NCBI GenBank assembly: GCA_048883105.1
Contig: JBHLQY010000078.1
Location: 1 to 9,244, forward strand
Direction: 5' to 3'
From: LW40-45 sp048883105
GTDB lineage: Archaea; Asgardarchaeota; Lokiarchaeia; Sigyniarchaeales; SOKP01
DNA: 9,244 nucleotides
Numbering within the stretch: position 1 is the first letter of the stretch; each line of letters begins with the position of its first letter. Below are positions 1-4,816 of the stretch, one piece after another. Both the position numbers and the translations under genes were made by a program. The notes below the pieces were generated by a model, which saw nothing but the letters and a program-made list of their open reading frames with translations, was not told where the DNA came from and searched no databases.

Positions 1-1
1 G

Positions 2-334
2 CTAATAAAAGATGAACGTGAAGTACAAGAAATCCTTAAAATACCAATTGATTTTTTCGTAAGTAAAAAAAATTTTAAAGAGCAGGCAATTGATATTGAA
101 GGGAAAAAATTTCCTATTTTCTACTTTAATTATAAAAACAAACAAAATGGCAAAACTTATACAATTTGGGGTGCAACAGCATACATGATCTCAACCTTTA
201 TTGAACTCATATATGATGTGAACATGTCGGAACTTGGATTACAACGATTTAAATTGAAAAAAATCAAGCATCTGAAGGATTATATTAAATATAGAAATAA
301 AATCCACAGAAAATTTGAAAGAAACAAAATTTAA
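2..334 (+). CDS. Nudix hydrolase, CoA-diphosphatase type, C-terminal part only
   Basis: The gene enters from the left edge in frame 2 and gives 110 residues before TAA; its Nudix box lies outside the window. The visible part aligns almost end to end with the C-terminal half of the complete Nudix protein just downstream: EVQEILKIPIDFF here against EVQEIIKIPINFF there, and IWGATAYMISTFIELIYD against IFGATTHIIVTFIELVYN. The pairing of a 'vP' segment with a later 'WGaT' segment is typical of NudL/CoA pyrophosphatase-like Nudix enzymes, which split CoA or related nucleotides into 3',5'-ADP and a phosphopantetheine product. It carries a basic Lys/Arg-rich tail (about 35 residues after IELIYD) longer than its paralogue's. 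The next gene starts 9 nt after its stop, so the two probably form an operon. Family assignment is good by comparison with the paralogue; the substrate is unknown. Confidence 0.72.
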   Translation, partial: LIKDEREVQEILKIPIDFFVSKKNFKEQAIDIEGKKFPIFYFNYKNKQNGKTYTIWGATAYMISTFIELIYDVNMSELGLQRFKLKKIKHLKDYIKYRNKIHRKFERNKI

Positions 335-343
335 CATAAGAAA

Positions 344-1009
344 ATGTCCGATTCAAAATTCATTTTTAATCCTGATTTTATTCAAAAAAGATTGAAAACA
401 TATGATTCTCCTTCTAGGCTCTGTTTAGATGATGATTCATTTATTAAATCTGCAATTGTTTTTTTAATTATTTCATATAAAGATAAACCTTACGATTTAG
501 TTTTAATCCGACGCACTCACCGAGATCGAGATAAGCATGCTGGAGAGATGTCTTTTCCAGGAGGATTATTTGATTCACAATTAGATAAATCATATCAAGA
601 TACTGCGCTCAGAGAGACAGAAGAAGAACTTGGAATCGCAAGGGAAAAAATTAAATTGATAGGCTGTTTAGATGACCACATTACTCCTAAAAAATTTATA
701 ATCACTCCTTTTGTAGGTTATATTGATGAACATCAAGAAATGATTAAAAAAGAAGATGAAGTACAGGAGATTATAAAGATTCCTATAAATTTTTTCGCCA
801 ATAAAAAGAATTATAGAGAAAGAACATATAAACTTAAAGACGATTCTGTTGCGGTAGGAAAATATAATTATCGAGCGCCCAATGATAAGAAATTTGTTAT
901 TTTTGGAGCTACAACCCATATAATTGTGACTTTTATCGAATTGGTTTATAATTTTAAACTTATGAATCCGAGAGCAAGACGGTTAACATGCGATGATTTT
1001 AAAGCTTGA
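344..1009 (+). CDS. Nudix hydrolase, CoA-diphosphatase (NudL-like) type
   Basis: A 221-aa soluble protein. Residues about 35-130 form the Nudix fold. The stretch RRTHRDRDKHAGEMSFPGG (56-74) matches the NudL/CoA-pyrophosphatase hallmark of an Arg-rich strand, H-x-G, then FPGG. The Nudix helix ends in RETEEELGI (90-98), supplying the metal-binding glutamates of REUxEExGU. The loop between GG and RE is about two residues longer than in the standard Nudix box, as in CoA pyrophosphatases, and the usual upstream Glu position is not conserved. The C-terminal half has the family segments EVQEIIKIPINFF and IFGATTHIIVTFIE. Predicted reaction: hydrolysis of CoA or a related nucleoside diphosphate derivative; the substrate cannot be fixed from sequence. 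It lies 9 nt after its paralogue, a tandem duplication. ATG at 344 is used because it follows the upstream stop directly and precedes the conserved domain by a normal distance. Confidence 0.85.
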   Translation: MSDSKFIFNPDFIQKRLKTYDSPSRLCLDDDSFIKSAIVFLIISYKDKPYDLVLIRRTHRDRDKHAGEMSFPGGLFDSQLDKSYQDTALRETEEELGIAREKIKLIGCLDDHITPKKFIITPFVGYIDEHQEMIKKEDEVQEIIKIPINFFANKKNYRERTYKLKDDSVAVGKYNYRAPNDKKFVIFGATTHIIVTFIELVYNFKLMNPRARRLTCDDFKA

Positions 1010-1021
1010 AAATGAAAAATT

Positions 1022-1042
1022 ATTTATCTTAAAAAGATAAAT
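1022..1042 (+). terminator. Perfect 9-bp inverted repeat after the Nudix gene
   Basis: ATTTATCTT at 1022-1030 and AAGATAAAT at 1034-1042 are perfect inverted complements with a 3-nt AAA spacer, beginning 12 nt after the Nudix stop. It could form a terminator-like RNA hairpin between the Nudix pair and tRNA-Sec. No long T-run follows, so termination is uncertain, and a protein-binding palindrome is equally possible. Confidence 0.3.
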
Positions 1043-1046
1043 TTCA

Positions 1047-1056
1047 TTTAAAATAA
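1047..1056 (+). promoter_or_regulatory. Possible TATA element for tRNA-Sec/SepSecS
   Basis: TTTAAAATAA lies about 40 nt before the tRNA-Sec 5' end. An archaeal TATA box sits about 26 nt before the transcription start, so this would give a leader of roughly 14 nt. The surroundings are AT-rich throughout, so the element is not distinctive. Confidence 0.22.
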
Positions 1057-1109
1057 TAAATAACTTTGAAACATAGAACTTTTAATTAAAATGGCCCTTG
1101 ACGGTCGGA

Positions 1110-1139
1110 TTTTGGAAGCGTCTCGTTTTCAAACGATAA
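1110..1139 (+). other. tRNA-Sec intron 1 (D arm), 30 nt
   Basis: The boundaries come from an almost textbook bulge-helix-bulge. Central helix GTCG (1104-1107) pairs with CGAT (1134-1137), one wobble. Bulges are GA^T (1108-1110) and AA^G (1138-1140), each cut between the second and third base. The intron-side helix pairs 1111-1120 with 1124-1133 (10 bp including two G-U) around a TCT loop. Excision joins A1109 to G1140 and completes the 7-bp D stem GTCGGAG/CTCCGAC. This is a non-anticodon position. Confidence 0.85.
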
Positions 1140-1197
1140 GTGGTCTCCGACGCTGGGCTTCAAACCCAGTTATCCTGCGGAGGGATAGGAGTTCGAT

Positions 1198-1227
1198 AAT
1201 TGCAAGGATTTACCCTACTTTTGGAAG
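1198..1227 (+). other. tRNA-Sec intron 2 (T loop, position 59/60), 30 nt
   Basis: The T stem GGAG/CTCC is the exon helix. Central helix TTCG (1192-1195) pairs with TGGA (1222-1225), two pairs being G-U. Bulges are AT^A (1196-1198) and AG^T (1226-1228). The intron-side helix is weak, so this is a relaxed BHB. Excision gives the standard seven-base T loop TTCGATT. The exact cut could shift by one or two bases, but about 30 nt must go for the T loop to be seven bases. Confidence 0.75.
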
Positions 1228-1267
1228 TCTCCTCGAGGGCCGCCATTTTAAAACTTTAATGTGATGT

Positions 1268-2620
1268 ATGTTGTTTGATTTCAACAAAATAAACGAATTT
1301 TTTAAAAACTCACCTATTCCTCAAAACATGTTAAATAGAGGGCAAATAGTCTTAGATAATTTCTTAAAACCAATAAAGATTTTGTTTGAACAGAAAAATG
1401 TGCCTAAAGAACCTTGGAGTGACGAACAAATTGAGTTTTTGCTTCAAGCTCTTTCAAATATGGATACTGACAAGGATACTAATGCCGCTAGAGTAGGCGA
1501 AAGGGAGGCAAGAATTGCTTCCAAACTCCATTTAAAAACTTCAGCTGGATTCTGTCATGGAGTTGGTAGAAGCGGTTTTTTAACAGCTCCACAGCCAAAG
1601 GCTCCAGGTGGATCAATAATGTACGAAATCTCTAATTTCTTAGCGAGAAATTTTCTTAAAAATTTTGGCTTGCCCAATATTAAGGATGCGATTGTTGTTC
1701 CTTTAGCAACGGGAATGTCGTTAACTTTATGTTTAGGTGCTTTAAGACTTGATATAGAGAGCAATAAAAACACAATATTAGTTCCACGAATAGATCATAA
1801 ATCTATATTAAAAGCATTTGATTTAGGAGGGTTTAAACCTAAAATAATTAATGGTAAAATATTCGGTGATGCTGTAAGAGTGCCCATAGATGATATTAAA
1901 GCAAAGTTAGATAATAATTGCTCTGCGATCATATCTTTTACGAGTTTTTTTCCACCCAGAGAGTATGATGATATAAAAGAAATTAGTAAATTTGCTCAAG
2001 AAAATAACCTTATTCATCTTGTAGTTAATGCATATGGAGTTCAAAGTCCCGAATGGATGAAATTAATTAGTTCTGCTATTGATGCAGGAAGAATAGATGT
2101 CATTATTCAATCTACAGATAAGAATTTTCTTACACCCGTAGGTGGAGCTGTAATTGCCTCCCCTCGAAAAGAAATAATACCTAAAATCAGTCAAGCGTAT
2201 GCTGGTCGAGCTTCAGCAACACCAATTGTAAATTTTCTTATTTCTATGCTTTCTTTGGGTATTAATGGGTATCAGAATCTATTGGAAGAACAAAAAAAAA
2301 ATCGTGTATTACTTGAAGAAAAGTTAAAAATAACTGCGGATAAAATAAATGAAAGAGTTCTAGATATATTTAATCCCGTAGCCGTCGCTTTATCTCTTGA
2401 AAGCTTAAAAAAAGAACAGTTAACTGCTTTAGGAGGTGCATTATATAATTTACGAGTCACTGGACCGAGAGTCTATAACCCTAAAGATGATAATTTTGGA
2501 ACATGTTGTGATAATTATCCTATTCCTTATATTGTGATGAATACAGCCATAGGAGCCAAACTTACGGATATAAATTCTGCAATTGAAAGATTTGAAAAAG
2601 CTTATGACCAAATTATCTAA
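1268..2620 (+). CDS. spcS: O-phosphoseryl-tRNA(Sec) selenium transferase (SepSecS)
   Basis: A PLP-dependent enzyme that converts O-phosphoseryl-tRNA(Sec) to selenocysteinyl-tRNA(Sec) using selenophosphate; this is the archaeal/eukaryal route, which also needs PSTK. The protein is 450 aa, between archaeal enzymes (about 436) and human SEPSECS (501). Family motifs are in order: NAARVGEREARIAS (73-85), with the conserved Arg after GE; the phosphate loop GRSG (100-103), followed by APQPKAPGGS (107-116); and STDKNFLTPVGGAVIA (282-297), whose Lys285 is the Schiff-base lysine (human K284). YAGRAS (311-316) and a C-terminal part with NYPIPYIVMNTAIGAK also match. All key residues are present. ATG 1268 is the only start that gives the full N-terminus; no clear Shine-Dalgarno is seen. 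It begins 22 nt after tRNA-Sec with no room for a separate canonical promoter, so co-transcription with its substrate tRNA is likely. Confidence 0.96.
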   Translation: MLFDFNKINEFFKNSPIPQNMLNRGQIVLDNFLKPIKILFEQKNVPKEPWSDEQIEFLLQALSNMDTDKDTNAARVGEREARIASKLHLKTSAGFCHGVGRSGFLTAPQPKAPGGSIMYEISNFLARNFLKNFGLPNIKDAIVVPLATGMSLTLCLGALRLDIESNKNTILVPRIDHKSILKAFDLGGFKPKIINGKIFGDAVRVPIDDIKAKLDNNCSAIISFTSFFPPREYDDIKEISKFAQENNLIHLVVNAYGVQSPEWMKLISSAIDAGRIDVIIQSTDKNFLTPVGGAVIASPRKEIIPKISQAYAGRASATPIVNFLISMLSLGINGYQNLLEEQKKNRVLLEEKLKITADKINERVLDIFNPVAVALSLESLKKEQLTALGGALYNLRVTGPRVYNPKDDNFGTCCDNYPIPYIVMNTAIGAKLTDINSAIERFEKAYDQII

Positions 2621-2662
2621 TCATATTAAAAAAAAAAAATCTTCTAATGTTATCGAAATAGA

Positions 2663-2675
2663 TATATATAAATTT
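2663..2675 (+). promoter_or_regulatory. Candidate TATA box for the 227-aa gene
   Basis: TATATATAAATTT preceded by purine-rich CGAAATAG (2654-2661) resembles an archaeal BRE plus TATA. A start about 26 nt downstream would give a leader of roughly 40 nt before ATG 2736. The rest of 2621-2735 is A/T-rich spacer, with an A-run just after the SepSecS stop. Confidence 0.35.
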
Positions 2676-2735
2676 GAAATTAAAAATTATAAGAATATAT
2701 CAAATTCCAAATAGTGACATAGGGTATGATAGATT

Positions 2736-3419
2736 ATGGTCGAAAACCGTCTGCTTGATCAATTTAACTCTGTAATCACTTCCGAGTGGTTGTCCACGAA
2801 TATTACGGAAGATTATGCCCCTTTAAATCATAAAGAATTGTTTGAATTGGCCTATCATACATCTAATACTGTAAGTAATAGAAATATTTTTATAACATTA
2901 TCCCAAGATGAAAATAAAGCTGGTTCAAAAGCAATTCTTTATTCAAACACCAAAAAATTTATCTCAATTGAAGCTCATGACGATAAATTGTCAATTACTA
3001 AGTACTTCAGCGAAGGTAGTAGTGGTGATAAATTAATTAATGAAACTGCCCCCAAACTCAGAACGAGGAAGGAAAGATTCGTTAAAAAAGAAAAAAACGT
3101 GAAAGAACAAATACTTAAATCTATCTTAGTTGAAAGAAAGCTGGATGAGTGTGCTAATCTGGTAATGGTTAAAGATATTAATCGAAAGATTTATTTCGCT
3201 ATTGGTGATGCGAGGGAATCTGCTGCAGTTGTGCCATTATTTATGGAGGCTGAAGGAGCAAGTTTGGTGCAATTAGCGCTTAACAAATGGATGAGTACAA
3301 CCCAACAATTAGATGAAGAAGAAACATTCCCGGAAACTCATGTCTCTGGATTGCTTAAAAACTTAATGCAGATTAAGAAATGGTTGCTAAATTTAATTTC
3401 TCTTAATTTAGATAAATAA
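2736..3419 (+). CDS. Hypothetical protein, 227 aa
   Basis: I do not recognise a family. The protein appears soluble, with no signal peptide or clear transmembrane segment. The N-terminal half (about 45-95) reads as beta-rich: NIFITLSQDE, KAILYSNTKKFISIEAHDDKLSITKYF. A charged Lys/Arg/Glu segment (about 108-125, RTRKERFVKKEKNVKEQI) follows, which could be a linker or nucleic-acid-binding patch. The C-terminal half looks alpha/beta (LVMVKDINRKIYFAIGDARES, then helices rich in Leu). ATG 2736 is the first possible start, because an in-frame TAG lies at 2730-2732. No convincing Shine-Dalgarno precedes it. It stands alone between SepSecS and the convergent tRNA-Ile gene, so no functional inference from operon membership is possible. 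Normal codon pattern and length make it a likely real gene. Confidence 0.75.
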   Translation: MVENRLLDQFNSVITSEWLSTNITEDYAPLNHKELFELAYHTSNTVSNRNIFITLSQDENKAGSKAILYSNTKKFISIEAHDDKLSITKYFSEGSSGDKLINETAPKLRTRKERFVKKEKNVKEQILKSILVERKLDECANLVMVKDINRKIYFAIGDARESAAVVPLFMEAEGASLVQLALNKWMSTTQQLDEEETFPETHVSGLLKNLMQIKKWLLNLISLNLDK

Positions 3420-3502
3420 CTTATTTCTAAAATCTGATAACTTTTTCAAAAATAATTATAATTTGAGAATCAAATGCTCCCGGGGGGATTTGAACCCCCG
3501 AT

Positions 3503-3532
3503 TTCTTGGTTTTTTACAAACTGTAAAAATCT
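3503..3532 (-). other. tRNA-Ile intron 3 (variable loop, about 45/46), 30 nt
   Basis: Between the anticodon stem and the T stem lie 35 nt, where 5 are expected. They contain a strong hairpin, TTTTTACA with TGTAAAAA around GTT. The best cut leaves variable loop AGATC; its central pairing CCTG/CAAG has one mismatch, so the exact junction is uncertain. A long class II variable arm is the alternative. Confidence 0.6.
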
Positions 3533-3539
3533 CTCAGGT

Positions 3540-3588
3540 TTTTACTAAACACAGACAATATTTTTAAAATTGTATGTCTATGTGTCAA
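3540..3588 (-). other. tRNA-Ile intron 2 (anticodon loop), 49 nt
   Basis: Located at or next to the canonical 37/38 site. Central pairing TTAT (3594-3591) with GTAA is followed by an intron stem that starts TGACACA against TGTGTTTA with one bulged T. The A-rich ends make cuts at 36/37, 37/38 and 38/39 indistinguishable; all give loop CTTATAA. The exon side forms an internal loop, not a strict 3-nt bulge. Confidence 0.72.
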
Positions 3589-3605
3589 TTATAAGACCTG
3601 CGCTT

Positions 3606-3635
3606 GTTGATCAAGCTCATAAAACCTGTGCTTGT
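3606..3635 (-). other. tRNA-Ile intron 1 (D loop, 21/22), 30 nt
   Basis: BHB on the minus strand: central helix TGGT (3641-3638) with ATCA (3611-3608), one wobble. Bulges are TA^A (3637-3635) and AC^A (3607-3605). The intron helix is CAAGC (3634-3630) with GCTTG (3616-3612). Excision restores a normal 10-nt D loop. The exon-side helix is absent, so the BHB is relaxed. Most of the intron is a near-copy of the following exon. Confidence 0.75.
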
Positions 3636-3680
3636 TAACCAGGCTAAGCAACGGGAGCTTTTTAAAATCAACAACTATAG

Positions 3681-3690
3681 AATTATACAA
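3681..3690 (-). promoter_or_regulatory. TATA box of tRNA-Ile
   Basis: On the minus strand TTGTATAATT lies 23-32 nt before the tRNA 5' end, the normal archaeal TATA distance for a start at or near the mature end. The 142 nt between this tRNA and the divergent coiled-coil gene hold this element and the coiled-coil gene's own upstream region. Confidence 0.5.
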
Positions 3691-3736
3691 AGTGAAAAAG
3701 AACTAAAAACATAAAAATTTAACTATAATCACTAAT

Positions 3737-3750
3737 GTTATAATTATATT
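3737..3750 (+). promoter_or_regulatory. Possible TATA region for the coiled-coil pair
   Basis: GTTATAATTATATT would place a transcription start near 3770 and leave a leader holding the ribosome binding site. Other A/T-rich alternatives nearby (around 3716-3729) cannot be excluded. Confidence 0.28.
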
Positions 3751-3789
3751 CAAAAAAATATTAATAAAAGTGTTATCAGAGCTTAAAAA

Positions 3790-3795
3790 GGTGAT
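3790..3795 (+). promoter_or_regulatory. Strong Shine-Dalgarno GGTGAT fixing a TTG start
   Basis: GGTGAT, complementary to the archaeal 16S rRNA 3' end, stands 5 nt before TTG 3801. This supports the TTG start over the in-frame ATG codons at 3810 and 3813, which would be too far away. Confidence 0.7.
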
Positions 3796-3800
3796 ATTTA

Positions 3801-4214
3801 TTGGCTGAAATGATGCAAGACCTTTTAAATTCGATTTATAACCGCATCGCACAATTGGGGCAAGCTATTCAAAGTTTAAAGACAACTTTAGACGAATTAA
3901 ACCAAAATATCGAGCAAAAAATATCTAATTTAAACGAAAGAATATTAGAATTCTCAAAAGAAATTAATGTAACTCAAACAATACATATTGATGCGTTAAA
4001 AGAGATAGGACTTGGGGTTACAAATGAAATAGAAAAAATTCGACAGGGGTTGGCACTCGATTCATTCCAAAACATGATTTCATCTCTTGAAAATTTCGAA
4101 AAATTAGCCTCTGAAGTGCTTAATCAAGACACAGTAAATTTATTATTATCCGAAGCAATCGAATCTGTGAAGAAACTGAAAGAGAATCTACGAGAGGAAG
4201 AGGTGAGCGGCTAA
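3801..4214 (+). CDS. Coiled-coil protein of unknown function, first of pair
   Basis: A 137-aa, almost wholly alpha-helical protein with no signal peptide or membrane segment. Residues about 5-55 show regular heptads of Ile/Leu separated by Gln, Asn and Glu (IAQLGQAIQSLKTTLDELNQ, then IEQKISNLNERILEFSKEI). A second helical region (about 75-135) ends in the charged tail KKLKENLREEEVSG. I recognise no domain. Translation starts at TTG 3801, supported by a well-placed GGTGAT. It lies 2 nt before a 140-aa coiled-coil protein that also begins MAE and has the same layout, including an IRQG motif in the second half, so the two are probably distant paralogues that bind each other. Scaffold, filament or regulatory roles are possible; none can be chosen from sequence. 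Confidence 0.78.
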   Translation: MAEMMQDLLNSIYNRIAQLGQAIQSLKTTLDELNQNIEQKISNLNERILEFSKEINVTQTIHIDALKEIGLGVTNEIEKIRQGLALDSFQNMISSLENFEKLASEVLNQDTVNLLLSEAIESVKKLKENLREEEVSG

Positions 4215-4216
4215 AA

Positions 4217-4639
4217 ATGGCTGAGCAGCTATTAGATCAAATGATACAAAAAATTAACGCAATTACGCAATCTTTAGAAGGGACAATTTCCCAAATTCAG
4301 AACATGAGCGACACAATTAATAATATAAATCAAAAATTTAGTGAGGAGACTGTAAGCTTAACGGAGAATATCAGATTAATTGTAGAAGTATTAAAACAAT
4401 TTCGTGTACAGTCATCTAAAAGTTTAAAAGAATTGTCGGATGAATTAAACGAGAAAATACAAGATTTATGGGATAAAAATTCTTTAGAATCTATTATAAA
4501 AGAAGAAAAGAACTCAATTGACATAATAAGACAAGGAGAAAAAGCAGTTTCCAATAATTTATATTACGCTCAATTGCTCTCGATAATTCGCTCTATTAGA
4601 GAAGAAACAAATAGAGTATTAAGTGGAAGAAGAACTTAA
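4217..4639 (+). CDS. Coiled-coil protein of unknown function, second of pair
   Basis: A 140-aa helical protein. Residues about 5-65 form a long heptad-repeat helix (LLDQMIQKINAITQSLEGTI, then INNINQKFSEETVSLTENIR). A charged middle (KSLKELSDELNEKIQDLWDK) and a C-terminal helix ending in Arg-rich RVLSGRRT follow. There is no membrane segment or known domain. ATG 4217 follows the previous stop by 2 nt, and the Shine-Dalgarno GAGGTGA (4200-4206) lies inside the end of the upstream gene, so expression is coupled. Length, MAE start, heptad arrangement and the central IRQG resemble the upstream protein, suggesting an ancient duplication and a hetero-oligomer. The acidic tail of the first and basic tail of the second would suit an electrostatic contact, which is inference. 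Confidence 0.8.
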   Translation: MAEQLLDQMIQKINAITQSLEGTISQIQNMSDTINNINQKFSEETVSLTENIRLIVEVLKQFRVQSSKSLKELSDELNEKIQDLWDKNSLESIIKEEKNSIDIIRQGEKAVSNNLYYAQLLSIIRSIREETNRVLSGRRT

Positions 4640-4658
4640 TTGTTTTTTTTTAATTCTT
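4630..4658 (+). terminator. Probable terminator after the coiled-coil pair
   Basis: A nine-base T-run (4643-4651) starts 3 nt after the stop and is flanked by an imperfect inverted repeat: AAGAAcTTAA (4630-4639) with TTAATTCTT (4650-4658), one bulged C. T-runs are the usual archaeal termination signal. The rest of the 177-nt gap to 4817 holds no convincing gene. Confidence 0.5.
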
Positions 4659-4816
4659 AAAATTATTATGTTATAGCTAACTTTAAGGTGTCCTTTATTT
4701 TATGCCAAAAAATAAAAAATTAATGCAAACTGATAAAGAAGAATATTCCTAAAATCTAAAGCGTTGCCGGATTTTTATCAGGTTGGTAAAATATTTCAAA
4801 AGAAAAAATAATTCTT

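Larger units (their letters stand above)
1093..1245 (+). tRNA. tRNA-Sec (UCA anticodon) with two introns
   Basis: The selenocysteine tRNA reads UGA. The acceptor stem has 9 bp, 1093-1101 with 1233-1241, one of them G-U. The discriminator is G1242, and CCA is encoded at 1243-1245. The anticodon arm pairs 1152-1157 with 1165-1170 around loop CTTCAAA; anticodon TCA is 1160-1162. The long variable arm pairs TATCCT (1171-1176) with GGGATA (1182-1187). The T stem is 4 bp, GGAG 1188-1191 with CTCC 1229-1232. The 9+4 acceptor/T geometry is diagnostic of archaeal and eukaryal tRNA-Sec. As written, the D loop and T loop would be 36-37 nt. Removing 1110-1139 and 1198-1227 gives a 7-bp D stem with a TGGT loop and a canonical TTCGATT T loop, for a 93-nt mature molecule including CCA. 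The 7-bp D stem is an archaeal trait. SepSecS follows 22 nt later. Confidence 0.93.
3475..3658 (-). tRNA. tRNA-Ile (UAU anticodon) with three introns
   Basis: Read on the minus strand. Acceptor GCTCCCG (3658-3652) pairs with CGGGAGC (3482-3476), and the discriminator is A (3475). CCA is not encoded. The T arm is GGGGG-TTCAAAT-CCCCC (3499-3483). The D stem is GCTT (3649-3646) with AAGC (3605-3602). The anticodon stem is CAGGT (3600-3596) with ACCTG (3539-3535). Removal of 30, 49 and 30 nt leaves 75 nt: D loop AGCCTGGTTA ending in the canonical A21, anticodon loop CTTATAA with anticodon TAT (3593-3591), and a 5-nt variable loop. Eukaryotic tRNA-Ile(UAU) has the same anticodon loop and a GCUC-type acceptor start, supporting Ile. 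Most archaea read AUA with an agmatidine-modified CAU anticodon instead. If intron 2 were cut three or more bases earlier the loop would read TAA (Leu), but the short variable loop argues against Leu. Confidence 0.82.

Noticed and set aside
668..919. Minus-strand ORF of 83 codons inside the Nudix gene
   Set aside because: It is an antisense shadow of a well-supported gene, with a low-complexity Phe/Ile-rich product and no start signal.
1093..1245. tRNA-Sec pseudogene because of oversized D and T loops
   Set aside because: All stems pair, CCA is encoded, both insertions can be removed at BHB-like sites, and the cognate enzyme gene follows directly.
1555..1773. Minus-strand ORF inside SepSecS
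   Set aside because: It overlaps conserved motif-coding sequence of SepSecS entirely and encodes nothing recognisable.
3503..3532. Class II variable arm, making the minus-strand tRNA a tRNA-Leu(UAA)
   Set aside because: The hairpin would be unusually long and AU-only for a Leu variable arm. Removing 30 nt gives an exactly 5-nt variable loop, and acceptor and anticodon loop match tRNA-Ile(UAU). Kept as the main alternative.
3591..3636. Short tandem repeat or CRISPR-like array
   Set aside because: Only two imperfect copies exist, and they lie inside a tRNA gene, where intron plus exon explains them.
4702..4752. A 16-codon ORF (MPKNKKLM...) with GGTG 11 nt upstream, before the DUF62 gene
   Set aside because: The spacing from the purine motif is long, the composition is just A-rich lysine/asparagine codons, and nothing suggests attenuation. 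Not enough to call a gene.
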